Position numbers and translations under genes: made by a program. A DNA stretch of 64,000 bases, from positions 145,363,745 to 145,427,744 of the forward strand of contig JAOWCC010001589.1 in NCBI GenBank assembly GCA_030867875.1. Reading direction: 5' to 3'. The stretch is from Actinernus sp. WN-2022. Lineage: Eukaryota; Cnidaria; Anthozoa; Actiniaria; Actinernidae. Of this stretch, positions 21,611 to 33,780 are shown one piece after another (position 1 is the first letter of the stretch; the number at the start of each line of letters is the position of its first letter). The notes beneath the pieces were generated by a model. The model did no database searches and was not told the DNA's origin. It worked only from the letters and a program-made list of their open reading frames with translations.

Positions 21611-23326
21611 CCGGCGCTTTGGAGTTTAACCATTTCAAACACCACGGTTTATTTTGACAGTCTAAACGGAAAGGAGAAATTCAGTAATGACTTTGAATAA
21701 CAGTATTTCTTAGTGCAAAACTATTTCCATTTAATTCTTATAGCAAGCAGTTTGTGAGTTATGACGTAGTCGTAGATAGGGCAAACAACCTAGCAGCTTT
21801 ATCAGCTTCATCGGCGGCCGTTCTTAGTGACATCAAGAATAGCTAGGTAGGAGATTATCTTGCACGAGCGGATGTATAAAAGACACTAAAAAAATGAAAA
21901 ATCCAAATCACTGCAATCACAATCCCCAAATTGATCAGGGATCAATTTGATCGGGAATCAACGTTGCATTTGACGGGATTTCATTTGTCACCAAGAGAGA
22001 TTTTAAAAATTGTATAAAGGGACATTTTATACCGCAACAGAACGGAATATTCCTACTTAAACTGAATTATATTCAATACATTAACGTTCCAGATAAACGA
22101 TTTCCAAACGAGTCACTGTTTATTTTGTGAAAACAGTATTCAGAATCAGTTCAATTATAAGTTACCATCTCACCGATAACCCACCGACATATGACCGACA
22201 CCCGACCGATATACCACCGACCCACTTTCGGCCGACAGATGATTCTGATTGGTTGAATAGGTCACGTTATGAATTAATCATTGTCGCGCGAGATGACCAA
22301 AACATACTGGGACTTCAAGTACGATACATCAACAGATCTTCTAACATTACGCTGGTGTTTCGTTGCATTACTATATGAATCGATCCTGGTATTATTGAAC
22401 TTATGAAAGAAACAAGATTATTGGCGAATAGGTTAGTCCGTAAAAAAATTTCGATAGCATGAATGTTTGTGATCCGTCATCGATATGATACTTTTGCTTT
22501 GTGTTTTTCCTTTTCTCCTTACTTCTTGTGCATTTTCACAATTTTGGTTTCATGTCAAAGTTAAAGTTATACTTAAGCCCTTAACGCTTGCCGAGGGCTA
22601 GCGCTCGAAACGTCAGCTGCTACTCGCTTTCCACGGCGGTTACCATACCTCAATCGACTTTAGTAGCAGTGTCAATGAAAAGAGACCTCGGTCTTATAAA
22701 CTGAGCCGTTGTGATATCATGTTTAACGTAATGATAGGCCCGAGTTCAGCTTGTCTACCAGCTTTTGCGCAGGTGCATTAAGGCCTGGGTGGCCGCCGGC
22801 AAAGTGTTTTCATATGCCGGACATTTTTATGCGTGTGGATCAGACATAGTCCATAGGCAAACGAGGACACTTGAGAAAACAATTGCTGAATAGCTGTAAA
22901 CTTTATGGTATCAAGTTTCACAATAGCCTAAATGAGACTCATCATAATACTTCAATTGTTGTCTTTTGATTTACACGCATAAAATCCCTAGCATATGAAA
23001 ACACTTCATCATGTGCAGGTGAAGGGTGTAATTGTTTGTCATCACTACACATCCACTCTCGTCTCAATATTGTTTGATGGTATTTATGATTCAGTATTTC
23101 CGGCTGTATTAATATTACCATTGCCCAGGTATAATAGTTTCACCATTTCTTTGTCTTTGGATGTATATGTTGCAGGTCAAAAACATTTTCAGGTCAATTT
23201 TGTTCAACCTAGGTTGTAATGTTTAAACTAGGTTGAATTTATTTAACGTAGGTTAATTTTTTTTAAACTGGTTTATTTTTTTCAAGGTCTACAGAAGGGA
23301 CTACAGAAAAGCTGATCGAACAACGT
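21611..23326. other. Mostly unannotated; Penelope-type terminal fragment at 22590-22670
   Basis: At 22590-22670 'gagggctagcgctcgaaacg' and 'cacggcggttaccatacctc' match the terminal sequence also seen at 32131-32230 and 35134-35234. 'ggttgaattt' motifs near 23180-23240 recur near 49430. No gene recognised. Confidence 0.5.
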
Positions 23327-23377
23327 ATATATTGATGAGTTTACAATATTTCCGCTGGCCAAACCAGCCTTCTTCAG
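23327..23377 (-). other. Hammerhead-ribozyme-like motif
   Basis: On the minus strand: CTGAAGA (23377-23371), stem II built on GCTGG/CCAGC, GAAA, then stem III ATATTG/CAATAT with a 9-nt loop. The stem III loop differs from the copy at 7132 but its pairing is kept. The same extra A follows CTGAAGA, and no good stem I is seen. Confidence 0.4.
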
Positions 23378-24870
23378 GTAGATCTTACAAGTGAATAATA
23401 CTTCACAATGGTAAGTAAAATTATATAAAGTGATTACACAAAATGAGAGGTAAAAGGAAATGACATAAATAGACTGACGGATAAGAGATAACCCGCATAA
23501 AAAAATATACATATAAAATTTTATCACGCTTATTCATTCCGAGTGGTTCAAGAGTTTTAGCTAAGTCGATAAGGAATTACTCTCTGGCTTTACGAATTGA
23601 GTCTCGCTGAGAGTAAATTATTTCTAAGAGGATGTCTGTACTACGAGTGGTTAGAGCAGGAAAGGAAATATCCAGAGACTGTGGTGGGTGTAGATTTAAT
23701 AATAAGTTTGTTAAATGCTCGTCTGTGTTCATTAAATCGGTCTTTAAGTCGTCGTTTAGTTTCTCAGGCTATTTATTGTAAGTGGCAGCGATTGCATTGT
23801 ACCATGTAAATGACGTTTCTGGTGTTACAAGTAATGTGTAACTTAATGAAACGGGTGGAAGAAAATGTGTATCGTGTAAGGGCATGGTGAATGTAAGGAC
23901 AAGTGGCTGGAATAGCAGGTTTGTTAGATATATTACGTAGTTGCGATTCTACAAGTACATTGTAGGTCACGAAGGTTAGGTCAACGGCGGCGAGAGGTAG
24001 GTTTCTAAAAACGTCTTTACAGCGAATAGAAGAAAATATAGTATGGGAGAATGTTTATGAATCAATGATGAAAGGTCAGGCAGTGCTGGATCATATGTGA
24101 TGACGAAAGGAACACGATTAGAATCTTGTGCAACTTTAGTCTGTAAGCATCGTTACGAGGAATATTAGCAGCACGTTGTATTTGTAAATCGAGGAAAGGA
24201 AGGAATTCATCAGTTCGAAACTTAGATGTTTCGTCAGTGGAACAAATGCGACGAATGCGGAGTGCTAAACTAAAAGGGATAGCCTTTTTAGTATGCAAGG
24301 GATGGCAAGAAGAGTAGAGTAGGTGTTGGTGTTTATCAGTAGGTTTGGTGTAGAGATCAGTTTCGATGCTACCGTCTTTGAGGATGACTGTAACGTCGAG
24401 AAATGAAATGTCTGTGAAACTGCAGGAAGAAGTGAATTTAATGGTGGAATGATCGAGAGCATTGAGATAATCGATGCTTTTTAACGATATTGGCCATCCG
24501 TCCAAATCATAAAAAATATCGTCGATATATCTCAACCAAGTGTGTGGTTGGTAAGCGGCTTTAGGAAGAGCTTTAGTTTCAAAATTAACAAGGAATAGAT
24601 TTGCAAAAGAGGGGCCCATAGCTGTGCCGTGGATCTGGAGATAGTGTTTATTATTAAATGGGAAGTTATTCATAGTAAGGATCATGCGTATTAAATCACA
24701 AAGCGTTTCAGTGGGAATGTGTTTGTTGTTACGAGTTTGAAGGAAGTGACGGCATGCATCAATACCTTCATTGTGAGGTATGTTAGAATATAATGAAGAA
24801 ACGTCAAGAGGGATAAGCATAGCGTTAGCTGAAGGTTTAGCAAGTTTGCGAAGTTTGTTAACTTCCGGTC
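23327..24870 (-). pseudogene. Penelope-like retroelement, RT plus GIY-YIG, decayed
   Basis: The minus strand encodes the RT core: LDVSSLYSNIPHNEG, HGTAMGPSFANLF, YIDDIF (catalytic Asp pair), TDLYTKPTDKHQHLL, then LDLQIQRAANIPRND (24062-24870). After frameshifts it continues into the Cys-rich linker NVIYMVQCNRCHLQ (near 23790), a GIY-YIG region with stops (ETKRRLKDRFNEHRR) and the C-terminal block LEIIYSQRDSIRKARE (about 23590-23640). The order RT then GIY-YIG defines Penelope-like elements. The RT N terminus is missing. The 3' terminus holds a hammerhead-like motif. Same family as 6797-7195. Not functional. Confidence 0.85.
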
Positions 24871-25727
24871 ATGACGAGTCTGCGGTACGTCAGCGGTTTT
24901 CCCTGTGAATACGCTTATTTTTCACATACCGAAAACTTTTGACACTGACAATATTCATACGATACTTATATCTTTCACGGTTGTAAATATTAGGTACATC
25001 GGACATTTGAAAAAAGACGTTTTTATTCTCCTGTGTGAGATGGAAATTGTAAGTTATTTTGGTTTACGCGCGAAATTTTTACCGGAAGTAAAATATCTCA
25101 TAGCTTTAACTGCTGACCGAATCGGGACAGTTTAACAGCTATCCCAAAGCTCTATGCGGGAATACATATAGAGGGTGAATCGAGGAAGACACTGATGCCA
25201 AACACAGGCGAATTTGCTTCATTTTGAAGGGATTTCGATGGAACTTTGTGGACGTGGATTCTTCAACTGGAAGCTCGCTTACACAGCGATGGCCAGTTTC
25301 GTAATTTTGCGATTTTGAGTGTTTTTAAGTTATTACTTAAAGTGTTTTTAAAGTGCATATAAGCCCTAGCCAGTTATATTTGATATCGATTGTATATGAA
25401 GTGGATAGTCCAACGGTAGAATATTTCTTGATTTGGGTGTTGCGTCTATGAGATATAAAGGTTTATATTTCCAATATGCTAATGATGTGATGTCATCACC
25501 GACATTTGCTGAATTTCTTTGTGCTTGTAAATTAAGCTATTTTCTAATTTAGAATACTTTTTTGTAAAATCACTTTGATAAGCTTCAAATATAACTTAGA
25601 ATTTTTAAAAATAGGTAATTTGTCTCCCAGCATGCTTTTGTATAATAAGTGCCGAACCGTGAGAACTGTATTTAGAAATCGCTTCTAAAACAGCTCTGAG
25701 TATTTTACATATTACTTCAAAATCAGT
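24871..25727. other. Gene-free stretch
   Basis: No gene recognised. 25415-25490 ('gttgcgtctatgag', 'tttccaatatgctaat') matches half of the foldback element at 55395-55715. Confidence 0.4.
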
Positions 25728-26660
25728 GCCGGTTCGGCACAACAGTGAAGGCGTCTTAGTGGGCTTTACAGGTTAAGCATTTGAAGATACCACGCCAAAA
25801 AGCCCTCAGGTCACACTTACACACATTTCTTCCCCTAATGTTCCGCACTTTACGACTAGGCTCACAGCTGGCCCACACTGTGCTTGATTCAAACTGTCTT
25901 CAGGCATAAGAAAAGTAATATTTGAAGGTAAGCTTTATTACGGGTCAGAAGAGTTTTCAATTTTCAATAAACTGAAACGTTGATGATATAGTCTTAATGA
26001 AAATGTTGAATTATGAAGGCATATTTAGATTTAGTTCTATATCTGTTAAAATATGAAACATTTGTCACCAAAAACTAATATTATACGTTTGAGTACGCTT
26101 GAATCTCACTGTTTGAGGCAAAGCCATAATTGAAGGGTAGCGTCTCATTTTCTCCGATATACCTCATTTCTACCCACAATTCAAGGACTTGTCGCGTCTA
26201 TCAGCAGGATGATCAGGATTATATAGCAACTCGCAGCGTAGCGTAGAAAGGTGTTTGCAGCTTTTCATTAGGAAAAAAAAAGTTCAAGTCGGTCAGCTAC
26301 AGAAATTAATATTAAAATTTCGCCCCATCATAAAGGAAAGGGTAAAATAAACAAATATATTCCTCACTGACTGGACAAAATCTGACCGCTGCATAGAAAA
26401 AATAGACACAAAGGGACAACCTCAAAAGTTTATTCGTCTACAAGAAGTCGTTGAGCAAAGGTACACCTCTCGCGCTGATATATTGACTAAATCTGTCCTC
26501 TTGATCAACCACAGAAACACATTACTAGCAGTCATCCCTCTATTGATTTTTTTTTTTATTATTTAAACATATAATGAAGTGTTTACCCCAAAAGTACAAT
26601 TAAATGACTTATCTAGGGGGTTCACACTAGATATTGTACATTCTTTTTTACGCGAACAGA

Positions 26661-26666
<6 letters not shown>

Positions 26667-26707
<41 letters not shown>
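26667..26707. repeat. (CA)n followed by a long A run
   Basis: acacacacac followed by more than 30 consecutive A. It lies in the LINE 3' UTR next to the TTAA element. Confidence 0.9.
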
Positions 26708-26710
<3 letters not shown>

Positions 26711-26715
26711 GTTAA

Positions 26716-28584
26716 AGGCGCTGTGTCACGGTACTGCGCATGTGTGAAAATCTGATGATTTTTAGAATTATGTTCTAGCCCGGAACGAAATTCTCAGAGG
26801 GGTGAAATACCGATTTTTAAATCGACTTCCATCAGTGTTCTTTTTTAACTCATCCTTGCCTCCTTTGGTCATTTATGGAAATGTAAGATGTGCTTAAATA
26901 ATTATAAGTTTTAATTATTTGTTTATTCAAAATTAGTCGTTGCACACTGCAACACAACTAAAACAAAAAAGCAAAGTGATGCCGCTTACCGGCGGGAGAC
27001 CGCCACTGAGTACTCTGAATACAGCAGCCGAAAAACGCAAGAAATTGGAAGCTTTTTGGCATTCCAACCAGAAGCGAAGAGGGTTTGGATGTCCAGTAGA
27101 GTTCACGAAACACATGGAAACTTTTCAAGTCATATTATAAATGATATGGCAGTTTTCAACAGCGACACGAAGAAATATATATCTACGGCTTAGAAACGAT
27201 CGAGGCTGAAATGATATGAACCAACCGGAGTGCAAAGACTGTACGAAAAGTTAGATAAAACCTTTCTTTGCTGGCAAAACAACCTCATGAACTCAAATAT
27301 GATAGCCTTGTGAGCAATCGACGTACATATGAAGATGTAGAAGTTTATATTATCGACTACGTGAGAGTCTGCAAACATCGAACTGCTATGAAACCGCTTG
27401 TCAGTATTCGCACTTTCGTGACAAGCGAACTTTTCTACTTTCGACTAAACTGTACGAAATCTCCAAGAATAAATCCCTAATGTCCAAAATAACGGGAAAA
27501 TCTGAAAGAGGAAATCCTTGTGAGCAATCGACGTACATATGAAGCTATATAAGTTTTCATCGACTACATGAGAGTCAAACATCGAGCTGCTATGAAACCG
27601 CTTGTGACAGTTTGTTTACGCACTTTCGTGACAAGCGAACTTTTCTACTTTCGACACACGGTCGCTAAACTGTACGAAATCTCCAAGGATATATCCCTAA
27701 TGTTCACACTAAAGGGAAAAACTGAAAGAGGAATTCATTGTGACCAATCGACATACATATGAAGCTCCAGAAGTAATTATTGAATACATGAGAACCCATA
27801 GAGAAAACCGATAATAATGAACACGGTATTAGTTTCACGGACATTTGTGACTTAACTGAACTCGCGCTCCCGGCTCGCGCTTCAGCATAGCTTGAAATAC
27901 TGTACGAAAACTCCCGTTTAAAAATTTCCTGATGCCGAAAGGACCGTAGCATCTTAAACAAGATATTCTTCTGACCAATCGACGTAGATATTAAGCTGTG
28001 AAAGTATGTTTCCATTCCATAACAGCCGATAGTGCAAACTAGTAAACTGCCACTAGTAAATTAACCTTGCGTAATTCCGCGTGTACTGAACTTTCTAGCG
28101 TCAAATGCATGTGTTAACGTTTTCAAACTTTAGGACAAGAAATCTTCCATAGTATGTTCTATTTTTTTTACAGCAAATAACTGTATTATTAAACATGTAG
28201 AAATAAATCAATGGTGCAATTTGAAGAATTATATCATGTCAAAAGTGCATAACGAAGAAATATATATCTACGGACGCGAGCAGCTCGTTTCACTTTGGTC
28301 AAATTCGGACTGTTTACGACTGGAAACAGCAAAAAATACAAGCAAGTAATGAAATATAGATACCATTTACTCAATGCTGTTTACCTTGGATGTAGGAAGA
28401 ATAAAATCTTTGTAAATCTCGCCATATACTGTGTAAAACTACAATCTGTGAATCACGGCAGTGTGGCGTACAGTGTGGCGTTTCCGCCAATTTTTTTGAT
28501 TGATTCTCATTGGATGTTACACAATACAGCTGTCAATTCAATGTCTGGAGACTGTAACATGCGCAGTACCGTGACACAGCGCCT
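26716..28584. mobile_element. TTAA-targeting non-autonomous DNA transposon
   Basis: Terminal inverted repeats of about 27 bp begin AGGCGCTGTGTCACGGTACT and mirror at the other end. TTAA flanks both sides (26712-26715 and 28585-28588), the hallmark of piggyBac- and Kolobok-type elements. The 1.87-kb interior has no transposase; it holds tandem units at 27240-28010. Superfamily cannot be fixed from the ends alone. Confidence 0.85.
27240..28010. repeat. Four ~220-bp tandem units inside the TTAA element
   Basis: 'caatcgac(g/a)tacatatgaag' recurs near 27317, 27524, 27746 and, degenerate, 27976, at spacings of about 207-230 bp. Units include 'catcgaactgctatgaaacc' and 'tttcgtgacaagcgaac'. Confidence 0.8.
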
Positions 28585-28685
28585 TTAAACATAAGTCACA
28601 GAGAAACGATTTGTAGATAAAATAAAGCTTTGAACTTTGCAAAAAAAACGACAATTTATATCAAAATCAAAATCTTTAACGCCGT

Positions 28686-29845
28686 TCAAAATAAACTCCA
28701 TTTTTCCTTGTCGCTGCTCTGTGACCATTTCTCACCCAGTAACTGTGCAGCAGAGGCAAAAAAGGAAGTTCGTTGGGCAGCGTAACGGGGACAAAATATA
28801 AAATAATGCTTAGGTGTTTCTTTAGCTGGTCCACATTCACATCTGGGAGAGTCACAGCAATTGATTTTGAAAAGATAACTATTCAGGGCACAAAAACCAA
28901 GCCTGAGGCGAGTATGAAAAATTGATGCTAGTCTCGAATAGGAATAATCAAGTAACTTATTATAATTAAAAGGAAAAATCACAGATCGCAAATTAAATTT
29001 AAAAGAAGAAAGCGAAATTGAATTCCTTACATCCAAACTTAGTGAATTCCAAGACGTGATTGTGGAAGGCAAGAAAGACTGCTGAAACTTAACGGTTCTA
29101 CAAGGAATAATTGAAAAATCTTCACTTGATCTTAGGTTAAAATGTACACGTTCACCCACAGTATTGGGTAGTAGCTCTCGTAAGTATATGGGAACTAATC
29201 CATTTACAATTTTATAAAAATGTATTAACTTATGCATTTTCCTCCTTACACTTAAACTCTCCCAAGTAAGCTCTTCTCTCAGGCTTGTAGCACTTGTACC
29301 CTTAATTGCTCCAGTTACAACCCTAGCAGCCTCATATTGGACACTCTCTATTAGATTAGCATCTACATCACTACAATTACTCCAGATTATATCTCCATAT
29401 TCCATTAAGGGACGAATTAAGCTTTTATATAAGCAAGCTAAGGTTGACCTGTCAACCTTGTACTTCAAAAACTTTAACATATTCAACCGTTTAGATGCCC
29501 TTTCAAAAATGCTCAAAATGTGAGTCCGCCAAGACATATTGCTTTGTAAGGTTAAACCTAGATGTTTGTGATCTTCAACCTCTTCTATATGTTTACCATT
29601 AAATGTCAAGGTAGGATGTACAGGCTTATCGCGTTTTAAGGAAAAGACAATACTCCGAGTTTTCGAAGGATTCATGGTAACAAGCCACTCATCAGACCAT
29701 TTAGAAATCTTACTCAGATCATCCCCGAGGCGGACGGCCGAAATATCAGAATCTTCTACAATTTCAAGGAGAGTAGCATCGTCAGCATAAATAAAAGGAA
29801 AAGAATTTAGACCAACAGTTATGTCATTTATATATATTAAAAACA
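28686..29845 (-). CDS. LINE reverse transcriptase, C-terminal part
   Basis: The open frame enters at FLIYINDI (the last conserved block before the catalytic loop), passes FIYADDATLL (YADD catalytic pair), then LGLTLQSNMSWRTHI and WSNCSDVD, and ends with a Cys/His cluster (RCECG...H...CPRYAAQR) typical of the C terminus of CR1/Jockey-group LINEs. About 385 residues of a protein usually over 900. The nominal upstream residues (29846-29864) come from flanking DNA, so the ATG there is accidental. Endonuclease domain absent; not able to move by itself. Confidence 0.85.
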
Positions 29846-29933
29846 TATTGAATTTGTATCTCAAGCATACGAGATATGTCCTTAAACGTGTTTAAAATTG
29901 TTTTCGTTTTACAGGAAAGCTCAGAGAATAAAT

Positions 29934-31029
29934 ATGATGGAGAACAACACAACTTCCTCGGAATGCACGATGCAGCGCTCTCCCTTTGTAGAGCCAAACG
30001 CATCTCGTATCGTCCGTGCCATCATCATGACAGTTATTATACTGGTTTCGCTAACTGGAAACTATACAGTATGTCGGGTAATATGGCGAAGAAATCTGTT
30101 TTCCTATCGACTGGTGGTTAGCCTTTCCATTGCAGAACTCATAGGCACCGTCTGCTACCCATTTCTACGAATCACCACCGTGGTCCTGGGTGTTTGGTAA
30201 TTTCATGTGCCAAGTTGTTAACCCGCTTTCTTTGTGCTGCGGTGCCATGGTCATCTTCACTATGGCAGCCATTGCTGTTTATCGATGTCTGGTAATTATA
30301 TCGCAGGTTGGTCATATTTCCAGGGTAGCTCAGTTTGCAGTCCTCGTTTTCTCTTGGGTCTGGACAACCTCACTTGCACTATACCTCCCTCAATTACAAG
30401 GCGAGTGGTCACGCGTCAGATCTGCGATGAGAAGATACTTCGCTGCGTGGAGATCTTTCCCTATCCGGATGACGTTAATATCTACACGCTCGTTCTTTTC
30501 ACCTGCCAACACGCCGATCCACTTGTTGTTATGGTCGCTGCTTACGTCGTTGTGTCTGTAAAGATCTGCAAACACGTTTACGACATCGGACGCGACGACA
30601 TCGGACGCGACCTGAGTATCACCGACAAAGCCGACACTGAGACAACGGGCAATAACACACACGATCTACAGCTAAATAACAAGTATGAAAAAGAGGGACG
30701 CGAACGCTTTGAACTCGCTCCCTCTACTTCCTCTAGTTTTCGCCCCGAATCAAGACAGACATGAAAGCACAATGACCGAACGCGAACAGGAACTTCTAAA
30801 GATGATTTACGCCATTATACTTATTTACTTCTTCTGTTACTTGCCTTACAGTGTGATGTTTGTAATCAGAGAGTTTAAACTAGTTAATCTTTATAACTGG
30901 GACTATGATTACGTGGTGTCTCTGTACTCGTACTTGCTCCAGTGTTTACCAAGTGTCCTTCACCCGATAATGTTTCTAAGAATAAGAACAATCCATGATG
31001 GAGATGTGAAGTTTATTTTGTGTCGCTGA
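29934..31029 (+). pseudogene. GPCR copy B, three frameshifts
   Basis: Aligned to copies A and C: a net 8-nt deletion near 30167 between TM2 and TM3, a 2-nt insertion near 30380 after TM4, and a 4-nt insertion (duplicated agac) at 30757-30760 before TM6. A 15-nt in-frame duplication sits at 30582-30611 in loop 3. Start context, acceptor (ending 29914), stop and poly(A) signal (31293-31298) are retained. It shares the six-residue N-terminal block ECTMQR with copy C. TM6, TM7 and the HPIMF motif are still recognisable. A 3.3-kb LINE also fills its 5' intron. Confidence 0.88.
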
Positions 31030-31596
31030 CATTGTCGTTTTGTTCAGAATATATACCTCCAAGTAGTAACTTGTTATGATCGAAGCCTGAAAGATCCCAT
31101 TTCTCAACATGAAGTCATAATCGTAAAGACTTAACTTTGTAATAATATTAATGATAAGGATGCCAGTGATTGAAGACGCTATAGTTATGCGCGATTACGA
31201 TGGACAATAAGTATTAAGTTTGAACAAAGTATTTCAAAATTAACTGTTCATCCATGTTATTCGGAAAGCATTCAAATGTAATTTTGTTCTAAAATAAACA
31301 ATCATATCTATAATCAATGTAGCAGTCAAGGTTGTTTGTCTTTCAATCAGTAAGCATGAATTAAGTTTGGTGTTTGGTATTTGTTAATCGCATTTCCTAT
31401 ATTGTCAGTGAGCTTTACCCAACTGTTTGATCAGGAGTTTTGCTTCACATTGGAAAAAAACAGACCTTTATGCCAACTGGTAGTTCCAAAAATTAGACAT
31501 TAATTCGTTAGATTGGGTTATCGACATCCAAGACATAATTGACTATTGCTACAGTGGTTGTTTCTGTAACCAACTATCCGTGCAGCTTTATTTCTC

Positions 31597-31830
31597 TTAC
31601 GATGGGTGAATAGTTCCTGTAATATCTAGTGTTGATGTACATCGGTGAGGAAGATAAACACTAGTATAATTAACTGAGAGTCGATTAAAGTATGCTAACC
31701 GCCATGGAAAGCGAATAGCGTCTGACGTTTGGAGCGCTAGCAAAAGAGGGAGTTGTTGGTGGGGAAACGGTTTATATAGTGTTGAGTACATGATTACCGC
31801 TGAGGAAACATGTACTCGGATCAATTATGA
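31597..31830 (-). repeat. Penelope-type terminal sequence, inverted copy
   Basis: Contains 'gagtcgattaaagtatgc', 'ctgacgtttggagcgctagc' and 'tgaggaaacatgtactcgg', i.e. a mutated reverse copy of 32040-32240. Its duplicate in the right arm is at about 42500-42740. The pair forms an inverted repeat around about 200 bp. Confidence 0.6.
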
Positions 31831-32039
31831 TCCACTAGATAGTACTACTACCGACAGCCGTCAATGCAAAGAACGGAACTTTATTTTCAAATTAGGCAGT
31901 TGACACCTCACAGTATTAATCAGTGAACGCTTTCTGTTCATTTTAATTTCAGAATTTACGTATTCACTAGTTTATTCATCAATACTCTTTATAATTCCTA
32001 TTACAGCTATTAGCATTTCTATTGTTGGCGCAATTTCCT

Positions 32040-32240
32040 TTCATCTAACTGTTCCGAGTACATGTTTCCTCAGCGGTAATCATACACTCAACACTATATA
32101 AACCATTTCCCCACCCACAATTCCCTCTTTTGCTCTGACGAAAGGCTAACGCTCGAAACGTCAGCTGCTACTCGCTCTCCGCGGTTGTTAGCATACCTGA
32201 ATCGACTCTCGGTTAATTAAACCAGTGTTTATTTCTCTAA
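32040..32240 (+). repeat. Penelope-type terminal sequence with hammerhead-like core
   Basis: Holds CTGACGA (32135-32141) - short stem II - GAAACGTC (32155-32162), with GCT before and AGC after able to pair. The same block recurs at 22590 (+, degenerate), 35134-35234 (-) and 42171-42204 (-). Confidence 0.55.
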
Positions 32241-32314
32241 AGCGAGCATATACCGGGTTGCACTTACATGACATTCTAGCCTGCTTTCTGACTCTTTATC
32301 GACTCAGTCTGAAC

Positions 32315-32590
32315 ATAGTTTATGGAATGGTTAGGAATCCCGGAAATCTTCAAAGGGGCTAACAAAGGCGCTGCGATATATGTTGGAAGGGTTAAGACAA
32401 ACGATTGTGCACGGTCATAGTTTATTAGCGTCACCTGAATGAATCAACCCAGACGTTTCTATTGGCTGATTGATTAACATATTCCAATATCTATTGCGTT
32501 TTGTGCACGGTCACGGTTGAGAAAAGCAAACAAAGACCTATAACAAAGAAGGTCGCTGGGTTTCATAGCCGTTGCCCTCTATTAACTATT
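32315..32590. mobile_element. hAT-like MITE in the left arm, TSD gtctgaac
   Basis: Flanked by gtctgaac (32307-32314 and 32591-32598). Internal sequence matches the MITE at 20434-20698. The right-arm copy sits at the same position (gttcagac at 39916-39923), so the insertion predates the duplication. Confidence 0.85.
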
Positions 32591-32713
32591 GTCTGAACTG
32601 TTTCTCGACTGACTTTCTAATTACAAGTTCTGCTGTATTTATGACCATTACTAAGTGATCTGATCGACCGAATGATAATATCTTAAATGCCAAACACCTG
32701 CCCAGTTTTACCA

Positions 32714-32878
32714 CTAATGTTGTGTGGTCAGTAATCTACAAACCCAACTGTAGTTTAAAACGGATATCTTAAACATGTCCTGATAACCGTTGACGAATAC
32801 AAATGCGGTTAGGGATTTTAGCTCAGCACGTTTTCGATTTGTGGGCGGTTTTCCCACCGTTAGCTCTACAACAGGCAT
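32714..32878 (-). CDS. 54-codon ORF, left-arm copy, function unknown
   Basis: ATG at 32878-32876, stop TAG at 32716-32714. The product starts MPVVELTVGKPPTNRKRAEL and ends in RLLTTQH. Mostly hydrophobic/aromatic second half, basic first half, no signal peptide. The right-arm ORF at 39257-39421 is the same length with four amino-acid differences and no indel. I do not recognise the family; it may be a fragment of an older element. Confidence 0.35.
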   Translation of the reverse strand: MPVVELTVGKPPTNRKRAELKSLTAFVFVNGYQDMFKISVLNYSWVCRLLTTQH

Positions 32879-33239
32879 TTGTCGGATATATACACCGTAT
32901 TTTCCTTTATATATATATATGTAATGTAATTTTGTAAATATGTAAAGGCACTGTCTGTCACTATCGGTTTTGTAATGCAACAGGCGTTACCGATTAAACA
33001 CACAGATACAGGACACTATATGATATAACACTAGATGACATTTTTTCCAACATATAGTCAATTGTTAAGGTTCTCCGCATAATGAGCAAATGTGCTATGC
33101 CTGCAAAATTCGTACAAGCAACTTGTAATCGAAAGGCTAAGATCATTGCAGGTTGCATGTGATGTTACATAGGTTACGAATTAATCGAGTTTTCAGGTTA
33201 TAAATAATCAAGAATTGTTACTGATGAGATCAACTTTAT

Positions 33240-33780
33240 TTATGCAAGCTAGCCCATTCAATAACATACATACTGGTTTCCAATATAGGGGCGTGTGCTA
33301 AAAATAGAAAGTTCCCTGTGTACGATTGTATTAATTGTTCTACTACTATCAGTATAAAAATGCCTATGTTTTATTTAATATATTTCTACCTACTATTACT
33401 TATAACTACTACTAATAATATGATGAGAAAAATCTAACTATAAAATAATCAAAAATAAAAGGAAAATAAGCATTAACTATGGCGATGGGATATTTGTTTG
33501 GTGCAGAAAGAAGCCAGTGAAGCACAATTTCGTATCTCATTTGGTGGTGAGTTCCACAACTTGGCACCACTATAACTGTTGCTCTTTTTTAAGAATTATG
33601 TCTTTGGTAAGGGAAGAGCAACCGTTTTGGGTGTATTTCGAAAATTGTAAGTACTAGTGGTTGCATACGATTCCCTAAAAATATTTGATAGTCTTGTGGG
33701 TGCCAAGTTATGGAGGATTTTAAACATTAATTTAGCTTTAATATGAGCTCTGCGTTCGGCTAGAATTTAGTCCAAAATAC
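33240..33780 (-). pseudogene. LINE C-terminal fragment with stop codons
   Basis: The minus strand reads ILHNLAPTRLSNIFRESYA, TSTYNFRNTPKTVALPLPKT, a stop, FLKKSNSYSGAKLWNSPP and NEIRNCASLASF before a stop near 33474. This is the C-terminal end of a CR1/L2-type LINE. The 3' end near 33240 is 'ataaataaagttgatc'. Absent from the right arm. Confidence 0.7.

Larger units (their letters stand above)
26547..29845 (-). mobile_element. 5'-truncated LINE inserted in the 5' intron of GPCR B
   Basis: TATTGA flanks the insertion (26541-26546 and 29846-29851), and the right arm shows the uninterrupted site near 44475. On the minus strand it starts inside the RT, ends the ORF at 28686, and finishes with an A-rich tail (T run at 26547-26560). 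A TTAA-type element (26716-28584) later landed in its 3' UTR. Confidence 0.85.

Noticed and set aside
26940..27140. Transposase fragment inside the TTAA element
   Set aside because: The 66-codon frame has no DDE-type or DNA-binding motif that I can recognise.
29846..29864. ATG start for the LINE ORF
   Set aside because: These bases belong to the target site and receptor intron; the LINE begins at 29845.
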